A stretch of DNA of 64,000 bases from Rivularia sp. PCC 7116. GTDB taxonomy: Bacteria > Cyanobacteriota > Cyanobacteriia > Cyanobacteriales > Nostocaceae. The position numbers were made by a program, and so were the translations under genes. Position 1 is the first letter of the stretch; each line of letters starts with the position of its first letter. This document shows positions 57,276 through 64,000 of this stretch, in pieces. Under the pieces are notes generated by a model. It had not been told where the DNA came from, ran no database searches, and saw only the letters and a program-made list of their open reading frames with translations. The stretch lies in NCBI RefSeq assembly GCF_000316665.1, contig NC_019678.1:62001-126000 (forward strand). Reading direction: 5' to 3'.

Positions 57276-58313
57276 TTAAATCTCTGCTTTCATTTCATCG
57301 ATTTCAAATAAGGAAACTATAACTCCTGCAATTGGGATAGAAATAAAAATACCTAATAAACCCGCGATTCTAGCACCTATCAGTAAAGCAAAAAAGATTA
57401 CAACAGGATTTAAATTAAGTGCATTTTGCATTACTCTAGGTGCAATTAAGTTATCCTGAATTTGCTGGAGTACAATACAAGCTGCTAATACCTTCAGTGC
57501 CAACCATACCCCTTGAGACAGCACAATTAAGGTAATTACGCCAATTCCTAATGTCGCACCAATACCTGGAATAACATCAATAAAACCAACGATAACGGAT
57601 AACACTAAAGGAAAAGGTATTCCTAAAACCACAAAAACCAAGAAAGTTGTGACTGTAAGAAACAAAGTTAATAATAGCTGACCTCGAAAAAAGCCGAGGA
57701 AGGCGCGTTTGATAACTTTTTCAAACTGTTTGCGTCTAGGTTTGGGTACTATTTTTAAAGTTAGCAGCCAAAGCTGTTCTCCTTCGAGGAGCATAAAAAA
57801 GGCTACAACTGCAATCAAAATGAAAGTAGCAAAATTGGTAATAAAACCTTGAAACAGTAATAAAATATTGCTGAGTCTTCGTATAGCTTGTTCTCTTAAT
57901 ATCTGTTCTAAGGAACTCAAATCTATCTGAAGATTTCGGTTTCTCAGTGTATCTTCCAGTTGCTCCACCAAAGGCACTAAATCGTTCAGAAAACTGGCTA
58001 CACTATCAATTAATTGTTGCCCTTGAGATAAGAGTCCTAACCATGCGGCTATAGCTAAACTACCTAGAATAACTATACTAACTAAGTAAATAGAAATAAC
58101 TGCTACACTGTGGGGTACAAAATTTTTGAGCCATTGAACCGGATAGCTAAGTAAAAAAGCTAAAATAGCAGCAAAGGTAAAAATAACAATTACTGCTTGA
58201 AAATAATCAATTAATAGCACAATCGTCCAACCGCAGGCAGCAAAAAGCAGAAAGCGAACTAAAGCAAAATTATTTAGTTTAGTTAAGAAATTTGCACCGT
58301 CTGAATCGTTCAT
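57276..58313 (-). CDS. AI-2E (PerM) family transporter
   Basis: A 345-residue multi-span membrane protein of the AI-2E/PerM family. Spans include FLLFAACGWTIVLLIDYF, VIVIFTFAAILAFLLSYPV, VISIYLVSIVILGSLAIAAW and FATFILIAVVAFFMLLEGEQ. The conserved C-terminal half reads GFIDVIPGIGATLGIGVITLI, DNLIAPRVMQNALNLNPVVIF and GARIAGLLGIFISIPIAGV. Substrates vary (autoinducer-2 in some bacteria, sodium or others elsewhere), and none can be assigned here. Confidence 0.9.
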   Translation of the reverse strand: MNDSDGANFLTKLNNFALVRFLLFAACGWTIVLLIDYFQAVIVIFTFAAILAFLLSYPVQWLKNFVPHSVAVISIYLVSIVILGSLAIAAWLGLLSQGQQLIDSVASFLNDLVPLVEQLEDTLRNRNLQIDLSSLEQILREQAIRRLSNILLLFQGFITNFATFILIAVVAFFMLLEGEQLWLLTLKIVPKPRRKQFEKVIKRAFLGFFRGQLLLTLFLTVTTFLVFVVLGIPFPLVLSVIVGFIDVIPGIGATLGIGVITLIVLSQGVWLALKVLAACIVLQQIQDNLIAPRVMQNALNLNPVVIFFALLIGARIAGLLGIFISIPIAGVIVSLFEIDEMKAEI

Positions 58314-58471
58314 ATAATTTTAAAGAAATAGAAATAAGCAAGTAGGGAAGAATTTACCCAAAATTAAATTCGGTAGCTCAGCATCCTCCGAACATTAATT
58401 TAAGCAATTTATGCTAGCAAGGCTACTTCCTTAAAGCATATTTCTAGTATAAATTTTTAACGTTTTTTGCT

Positions 58472-59110
58472 TCAACGTCCCAAATCGTGCAATTTATTTA
58501 TTTCTACAGTACATTTTTCAGTTACAGCAGCTAAATCTTCCTTAGTTGTGGAATTCGGAGGAGAAATTAATTCGCCAATTCTGACTGTAACCGGAACCCT
58601 TTGAGGAATAGCATATCCTTTTTGCTCAATATCTTGAGTACCGCACAAACACACGGGTATAAGCGGTGCCTTAGCTTTTGCTGCGATTAAAGCCGCACCT
58701 TTCTTGGGGTCTGTAATCCGTCCATCTTTAGTACGAGTCCCTTGCAGGAAAATACCTACAGCCCAGCCATTGTTTAGATACTCCAAAGCTTTCCTAATTG
58801 CATTGCGATCGCTGCTTCCCCGATTGACTGGATATGCCCCGTATAGCTCAATTACTTGCTTTAAAACAGGAATTTTAAATAATTCTTCCTTGGCCATATA
58901 TGATACAGGGCGACGAACGCTATTTGAAACAATCGGCGGGTCAAAATTACTGGCATGATTGCTAACTATTACTAGTGGTCCATTCCTAGGGACATTTTCG
59001 GCTCCATAAATACGTCCTCGGAAGTAAACGCGAAGCATAGGATTAACCACCGAGTATTTAAAAGCTCGGTAAAGTAAAAGACTAGCAAATGGTTCGCGAT
59101 TTTTAGGCAT
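58472..59110 (-). CDS. plsC: 1-acyl-sn-glycerol-3-phosphate acyltransferase
   Basis: Acylates lysophosphatidate to phosphatidate at the membrane. 212 residues from the ATG of MPKNREPF (a TTG two codons upstream rejected). Motif I is VSNHASNFDPPI (His-x4-Asp), and the substrate loop is GAYPVNRGSSDRNAIRK. Motif III is usually EGTR but reads FLQGTRTKDG here, with Gln for Glu. It follows fabD on the same strand, 170 bp away with an STRR between, completing a lipid-synthesis cluster with plsX and fabH. Confidence 0.88.
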   Translation of the reverse strand: MPKNREPFASLLLYRAFKYSVVNPMLRVYFRGRIYGAENVPRNGPLVIVSNHASNFDPPIVSNSVRRPVSYMAKEELFKIPVLKQVIELYGAYPVNRGSSDRNAIRKALEYLNNGWAVGIFLQGTRTKDGRITDPKKGAALIAAKAKAPLIPVCLCGTQDIEQKGYAIPQRVPVTVRIGELISPPNSTTKEDLAAVTEKCTVEINKLHDLGR

Positions 59111-59227
59111 AATCAATAATGGGCATGAAGAAAGTCGGGAGCAAGAGGTAAGAGTTCATTTCTACTTGGAAAAATTAACTGCTCGCTCCTTACTGATAAC
59201 TCTTAATCCAAAATCCAAAATTTAAAA

Positions 59228-59290
59228 TCTAAAATTTATAACTCTTAACTCCTAACTTTTAACTCTTAACTCTTAACTCTTAACTCTTAA
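59228..59290. repeat. STRR tract at the 3' end of fabD
   Basis: TAACTCT/TAACTCC heptamers repeated seven to eight times. The last units encode the end of FabD (VKS and TAA). Confidence 0.88.
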
Positions 59291-60167
59291 CTAATTTCGT
59301 TTCAGCAGCAGAACGCACGTTTTCTAATTTTAAGCCGGAAGCAGTACGCTTAATTAAACCGGTTAAGACATTTCCCGGACCAATTTCTATAACTCGTTCA
59401 ATTCCTTGTTCTGGTAAAGCTAATGCTATTTCTCGCCAACGCACGCTTCCAGTCATTTGCTGAATTAATCTTTGCTTGAGAGTATCGGCTTCCACGGCAG
59501 CTACTGGTTCTACGTTAGATAAAACTGGTACATTCGCTTGATGAAATTCTATTGAAGCTAATACATCTTTAAATTCAGCAGATGCTTCCGCCATCAAGGG
59601 CGAATGAAATGCTCCCGATACGTTCAAAGGAAGTTTGCGTTTTGCTTTTACTTGAGACAAAACGCTTTCTATAGCTTCAGGAGTACCGGAAATTACAACT
59701 TGTGCCGAACTGTTGTCATTTGCCAGTACCGCATCGTCGGTTTCTGCAAGAATTTTGTTTAATTGTTCTCTATCGAAGCCAATTAAAGCCGCCATTTTAC
59801 CACCACCGGCATTTTCCATAAGTTCGGCTCGACGTTTTACCAAACGCAAACCAGCAGACCATTCAAACACACCCGCTACGTATAAAGCAATATACTCTCC
59901 TAAACTATGCCCTGCGACTAAATCCGGTTTCTCTTCTTGAGCAATGAGATCGGCTAGAATAGTTTCTACCACGTACAAGCAAGGTTGAGTATAAAGGGTA
60001 CGAGCTAACTTGTCTTCGTGATTCTGGCAGATATCGCTGACACTCCAGCCCAGAATCTCCTCAGCTTCAGCAAACTTTTCTTTCGCTTCTGGTAATTCAA
60101 GTAAATCTGTTCCCATTCCCAACGCTTGAGAACCTTGTCCTGGAAACACCCATGCGGTTTTACTCAT
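59280..60167 (-). CDS. fabD: Malonyl-CoA:ACP transacylase
   Basis: Loads malonyl units onto acyl-carrier protein for fatty-acid synthesis. The 295-residue protein has FPGQGSQALGMG near the N-terminus, the nucleophile elbow AGHSLGEYIAL, the Arg-containing RLVKRRAELM, the catalytic His in GAFHSPLMAEA and the C-terminal IEIGPGNVLTGLIKR. It lies downstream of fabH on the same strand, with about 0.2 kb of STRR between. Its stop codon is inside another STRR. Confidence 0.95.
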   Translation of the reverse strand: MSKTAWVFPGQGSQALGMGTDLLELPEAKEKFAEAEEILGWSVSDICQNHEDKLARTLYTQPCLYVVETILADLIAQEEKPDLVAGHSLGEYIALYVAGVFEWSAGLRLVKRRAELMENAGGGKMAALIGFDREQLNKILAETDDAVLANDNSSAQVVISGTPEAIESVLSQVKAKRKLPLNVSGAFHSPLMAEASAEFKDVLASIEFHQANVPVLSNVEPVAAVEADTLKQRLIQQMTGSVRWREIALALPEQGIERVIEIGPGNVLTGLIKRTASGLKLENVRSAAETKLVKS

Positions 60168-60368
60168 TAGCTATTAGTTATTAGTTAGTGGTTAGTGGTT
60201 AATTGTTAGTGGCTAGAAGTTAGAGGTTAGCGGTTAGGAGTTAATAGTTAAGAATTAAGCAAATCAGGAAAACAACTACCAATCAACAAATACTTATTTC
60301 TGGTTAACAGCTAGTAGTTGAATTAATCAATTACCACTAACAACTAACAACTAACAACTAACAACTTT
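60168..60368. repeat. STRR-rich spacer between fabH and fabD
   Basis: TTAGTGG/TTAGTTA-type units at the fabD side and four perfect TAACAAC heptamers (60333-60366) at the fabH side, with unique sequence between. The plsX-fabH-fabD spacing is greatly expanded compared with tightly packed bacterial clusters. Confidence 0.8.
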
Positions 60369-61361
60369 TTATCTTCCCCATTTAAAAATCGCCGCACCCC
60401 AGGTTAGTCCAGCCCCAAAACCCGATGCAGCAATAGTATCTGCCGGTTTTATCTTGCCTTCTCTTACTGCTTCATCTAATGCAATTGGTATGGAAGCAGC
60501 GGAAGTGTTGCCATAATTAGCTACATTACTTATTACTTTTTCTGATGGAATAGAAAGACGTTCGGCTACTGCATCAAGAATGCGTTGATTGGCTTGATGC
60601 AGTAGCAGCCAATCCACCTGTTCAACGCCGATATTGGCGCGAAACAGAGCTTTGTCAATCACTTCCGGTACTCGCTTAACGGCAAAACGATAAACTTCTT
60701 TGCCGTTCATAGAAACATTGCCAAAACTACCTTTGGAGATATTTACACCATCAATCAATTCTTTAGACTCAGCCATGTAAGCAAGATTGAGGCTGCGATT
60801 AAGGCTTCCATCACTTTTAATTTCAAACCCTAATAAACGGTCATCCTGATTGGCTTGCAACACCGCAGCACCAGCACCATCGCCAAATAATATGCAGGTG
60901 CGTCTATCTTGCCAATCCACCCAACGGGAGAGGATATCAGCCCCAATTAACAGTACATTTTGAAATACACCTGTTCTAATATATTGAGCGGCAGTTACTA
61001 ATCCAAACACAAACCCAGAACATGCCGCAGTCAAATCAAATGCCACTGCCCTATTAGCTCCCAACTCAGCTTGAATTTGGCTAGCGCTGCCAAACAAATC
61101 ATCGGGAGTAGAAGTAGCGAGCAAAATTAAATCCAAATCTTTGGCTTCAATTTGTGCCATTTCTAATGCTTTGAGACCCGCAGCAGCACCAATACTAGTG
61201 ACTGACTCCGTAGTAGTTGCTAATCTTCGTTGACGGATTCCAGTTCTTGTGGTAATCCATTCATCAGATGTTTCAACAAGTTCGCTCAGCCCCTGGTTAT
61301 CAAGAAATGTTTCTGGCACAGCCGAGCCACTTCCTGTAATTGCTATTCCTAAATTTTGCAC
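60369..61361 (-). CDS. fabH: Beta-ketoacyl-ACP synthase III
   Basis: Condenses acetyl-CoA with malonyl-ACP to start fatty-acid synthesis. The 330-residue protein has the catalytic triad Cys in LTAACSGFVFGL, His in LLHQANQRILDAV and Asn in NVANYGNTSAAS, plus GDGAGAAVL and GFGAGLTWGAAI. The start is a GTG (MQNLGIAI), supported by GGAGAG seven bases upstream; the nearby ATG is out of frame. It follows plsX on the same strand after 360 bp. Confidence 0.95.
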   Translation of the reverse strand: MQNLGIAITGSGSAVPETFLDNQGLSELVETSDEWITTRTGIRQRRLATTTESVTSIGAAAGLKALEMAQIEAKDLDLILLATSTPDDLFGSASQIQAELGANRAVAFDLTAACSGFVFGLVTAAQYIRTGVFQNVLLIGADILSRWVDWQDRRTCILFGDGAGAAVLQANQDDRLLGFEIKSDGSLNRSLNLAYMAESKELIDGVNISKGSFGNVSMNGKEVYRFAVKRVPEVIDKALFRANIGVEQVDWLLLHQANQRILDAVAERLSIPSEKVISNVANYGNTSAASIPIALDEAVREGKIKPADTIAASGFGAGLTWGAAIFKWGR

Positions 61362-61721
61362 TCATTCTCTCCACAGCTATCCGCTAGAAGGACTGTTGAA
61401 AACCTTTCGATCAAAAATATTAGCCTATAGGCAGTTTAGATTAGAGTTACTGACTGGGCAATCGTCAATAAGCCTTTTCCCAGAACGAACAAACGCAATC
61501 AACCAAAAAAGAAAACAATAAAACATGCCCGTATCAAAAGGAAAATTGACTTTTATCAGTAAAAGTTTTCTTTTGCCTTACAATCTTTCTCCTACAAAGA
61601 AAAGACATAAAATATTATTCCTTAATTTCTATTCCAACAATTAAATTGTGGAGCCATGACTACATTTGTTCGGTTCTGGGTTTTGATGCGGCTAATCATT
61701 TGACTGCCCCGGAAGGCTAAA
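61362..61721. other. plsX-fabH spacer
   Basis: About 0.36 kb, without a convincing gene; one 90-codon plus-strand frame overlapping the fabH start resembles nothing. A separate fabH promoter may lie here, because the spacing is long for simple co-transcription. Confidence 0.4.
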
Positions 61722-62744
61722 TCATAAAACGCTGTTCTCGTTCAGATTTTGGGAGTGAATCCGTTCCAATACGCGATTGTCTACTGCTTCTTTAGCTAAA
61801 CGAATTGCACCGAAAATTGAAGGAGCTTGGGAGCTACCATGACCAATTACACATATGCCGTTTACGCCTAAAAGTAGAGCGCCGCCATGTTCTGCATGAT
61901 CTACTCGTTGCTTAATTCGCTTTAAATTTGGTTTTAAAATAGAACAACCAATTTGACCGCGCAATCCTTGGGGTAATTCTTCGCGAATAATTTGCAACAT
62001 AATGTCCCCAACTGCTTCGGCAAATTTCAATAAAATATTGCCTACAAAGCCATCGCATACAATTACATCAAAATCACCAGAAAGTACATCACGCCCTTCG
62101 GCATTGCCAACAAAGGAGATGTACGGATTTTCAGTAATCATTTGGTGAGCGCGTATGGCAACATCATTGCCCTTACATTCTTCCTCACCGATATTCAATA
62201 AGCCGACTTTTGGTTCTGCAACACCCAAAACATATTGAGAGTAAGCCGAACCTAAAACAGCAAATTGCTCCAAAAACTTTGGGCGGCAATCTACGTTAGC
62301 GCCGACATCAAGTACAAGGACTTGTTTGCTCGCTACCATCGTAGGAAACACCGCACCAATTGCCGGACGGTCAATACCCGGAAGTCTTCCCAAACGAAGT
62401 AAAGCTGCTGCCATCGCTGCGCCGGAATGACCGGCACTAATTACAGCATCAGCTTGTCCCTTTTTAACCAGACTCATCGCCACGTTGATGGAAGCCTTTG
62501 GTTTGCGTCTAATGCCGCTTAAAGGTTCCTCATCCATCGCGATCGCATCTTCAGCAGGGACAATTTCTATTTGTTCCGACTTGATTGATGGAGGCAGTGT
62601 TCGTTCAATATCTTCGGGGGAGCCTACCAACAATACTTTTACACCCAATTCTTCGACAGCTCGCAGTGCGCCAGCCACGATTTCACCGGGTGCATTATCT
62701 CCTCCCATTGCATCAATAGCGATTCTTACGCCAGTCGATCCCAT
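61722..62744 (-). CDS. plsX: Phosphate acyltransferase PlsX
   Basis: Makes acyl-phosphate from acyl-ACP for glycerolipid synthesis. The 340-residue protein has the N-terminal signature IAIDAMGGDNAPGEIVAGA, DEEPLSGIRRKPKASINVAM, VISAGHSGAAMAAALLRLGRL, VLDVGANVDC, GLLNIGEEECKGN, VCDGFVGNILLKFAE and the closing GVNGICVIGHGSS. It is first in the plsX-fabH-fabD-plsC order on the minus strand. Confidence 0.96.
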   Translation of the reverse strand: MGSTGVRIAIDAMGGDNAPGEIVAGALRAVEELGVKVLLVGSPEDIERTLPPSIKSEQIEIVPAEDAIAMDEEPLSGIRRKPKASINVAMSLVKKGQADAVISAGHSGAAMAAALLRLGRLPGIDRPAIGAVFPTMVASKQVLVLDVGANVDCRPKFLEQFAVLGSAYSQYVLGVAEPKVGLLNIGEEECKGNDVAIRAHQMITENPYISFVGNAEGRDVLSGDFDVIVCDGFVGNILLKFAEAVGDIMLQIIREELPQGLRGQIGCSILKPNLKRIKQRVDHAEHGGALLLGVNGICVIGHGSSQAPSIFGAIRLAKEAVDNRVLERIHSQNLNENSVL

Positions 62745-64000
62745 TGCTCAGAGCTTCCAGAAACCTTACAAATTTTACCAGATGCCCCTGCTAGTCGCAG
62801 TAGATTTTTAACTACCAAATCTCACTTTTTTAAGTAAGGCATCAACTTCTACTTTTGCTCAACATAACACGAATTCACCTCTATCACTCACTCTCATATC
62901 TTTACAGGTAAATGTTTTAAGCGATATTAGTCAGCGAAACTTGGGAAACAATATTGCTGTTGAGCGTAAAGCATTATTAAACCATCTTGAAGTCAAAATC
63001 AAGAATAAATGAATTGTAAAAACCAACAGCGATATTTTCCTTCGCAAAAAAATATGTACTGCTTCCACAAAATCGAAAAATCTTTTATTTGTTGCTCGGA
63101 CTTTTATCAGATATAGATTTGTATAGTACATGTCTGAATTGTTCAAACAGAACTTGTTTAGAAATTCTATGACTGTAATTTCACCATGAACGACCTACGG
63201 GGTGATGTCAGGTGTCTGTTAGGTTTTACCCTTGGCTATAGCGTCCGTGCCAGTGGAAAAAATTACAGTATTATTTACAACAATGAATAGATTAGTTGCT
63301 AATTAATCGTAGTATTATTAATTAATCAAAAATTCATCAAAAATATATGGAAATATTTTGGATAAACAACCCATAAATATATGAGGCAAACAATTGAAGC
63401 AAAATACTCTTTCTTAAACAAAGTCCAAAAAATAATCAAATTTGCCTGATTTGGTCAAAGATATCCAGAATATATTCACAGCAATGAGAATGCTACCCTT
63501 AGAAAAAAAGCATTTTCAATATTATTCTGCCCACAAACGATATCCTTGATATCAATTTGTGCGCTTTTACCAACCAAAATTATATTGCTGTCGTTTGTTT
63601 GACTTGTCCATCACTAATTACGTTATTCGCCACATTGATTAAATCTACGCATGAAGTTCGCTCTAAGAATTGCTAAATCATATTTTTATGAACTCTACGA
63701 TTTACAGCAACATTGGCGTTCAAAATGACCTTAAATCTATATATCTCTTGAAGTCAGTTTGGAACACTCGTTGTGTTCGATAAACCTTTTTTTGTCAATC
63801 AATTTGGTGCGATCGCAACCAGAAGTGTGATAATAAGACCCGTTAGATGAAAAATTTAAGCACAATGGTTGAGGCAGATTGCAAAACTTTGTTATATGGC
63901 TCTCTTCCACAACCTTGGCTAGAAAGCTATGATTACTCAATGCTAATGGGTTTGCTTTGTGCGTAATATTACAGCAAAATGCGTAGCAGTTACTTGTATA
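62745..64000. other. 1.25-kb upstream region of plsX
   Basis: AT-rich and largely unassigned. Two minus-strand frames of 71 and 67 codons look spurious. One plus-strand 39-codon frame near the end is listed separately. A HIP1 site lies near 63811. The plsX promoter should be close to 62750-62900 on the minus strand. Confidence 0.4.
63847..63966 (+). CDS. Possible 39-aa ORF, weak
   Basis: An ATG-started frame giving MKNLSTMVEADCKTLLYGSL then PQPWLESYDYSMLMGLLCA and a TAA stop. The amino-acid composition looks protein-like, but there is no clear ribosome binding site and no family match. Listed as a candidate only. Confidence 0.25.
   Translation: MKNLSTMVEADCKTLLYGSLPQPWLESYDYSMLMGLLCA

Noticed and set aside
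62931-63146. 71-codon minus-strand frame upstream of plsX
   Set aside because: No ribosome binding site or recognisable domain; it lies in AT-rich DNA where such frames are common.

Overview
The window is AT-rich chromosomal DNA of a cyanobacterium, most likely a filamentous heterocystous type (Nostocales, Nostoc/Calothrix/Rivularia-like). The evidence is: phylloquinone genes with cyanobacterial-type MenA and DHNA-CoA thioesterase, a tocopherol cyclase, a BicA-like bicarbonate transporter, frequent HIP1 octamers (GCGATCGC), a 37-nt ATTGAAAC-ending CRISPR repeat, and many heptanucleotide tandem repeats (STRRs: CCAATTA, AGTGAAC, TAACTCT families) between genes. Genus cannot be fixed from the sequence alone.

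Layout. 0-5.3 kb: 3' end of mazG, a small CRISPR array without cas genes, a multi-hairpin repeat, the TIGR02587/TIGR02588 pair, a 153-bp MITE-like element, a lipoprotein and a peptidoglycan-binding protein. 5.3-13.5 kb: proA, then the phylloquinone block menF (minus) against menA-menC-menE (plus), followed by a DHNA-CoA thioesterase and a small membrane protein on the minus strand. 13.5-17.6 kb: an APH-type kinase plus a HopA1-domain protein, a combination known from class V lanthipeptide and thioviridamide-type peptide dehydration; then an alkyltransferase-like DNA repair protein and a TMEM14 protein. 17.7-25 kb: DUF815 ATPase, coiled-coil membrane protein, a nested MITE insertion, a BrxD-like (DUF2791) ATPase and bicA. 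25-30.5 kb: a DUF262-HEPN gene pair, a Ser/Thr kinase, a SIMPL protein and an SDR. 30.6-36.7 kb: a PstS-like lipoprotein and two successive histidine kinase-MetOD1 modules whose kinase cores share a 420-bp identical tract. 36.8-46 kb: cysteine desulfurase, an overlooked 51-aa membrane protein, a zinc-ribbon/kinase/RDD protein, a DUF4336 protein and three MscS channels. 46-54 kb: a DEAD/DEAH helicase, a GMC oxidoreductase, and two paralogous metallophosphoesterases flanking a 2OG-Fe(II)-oxygenase-like gene frameshifted at a C7 tract. 54.5-64 kb: tocopherol cyclase, tRNA-Arg(CCU), YdcF and DUF2288 proteins, an AI-2E transporter and the lipid cluster plsX-fabH-fabD-plsC (minus).

How the genes work together. 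MenF, MenC, MenE, the DHNA-CoA thioesterase and MenA cover five steps of phylloquinone synthesis; menD, menB and the methyltransferase step are not here. PlsX, FabH, FabD and PlsC connect fatty-acid initiation to phosphatidate synthesis. The least ordinary parts are the kinase/HopA1 pair, the DUF262-HEPN pair, the duplicated kinase-MetOD1 modules, the separated BrxD-like ATPase and helicase (two members of a three-gene predicted defence set), and the repeated use of STRR sequence as the 3' end of genes.
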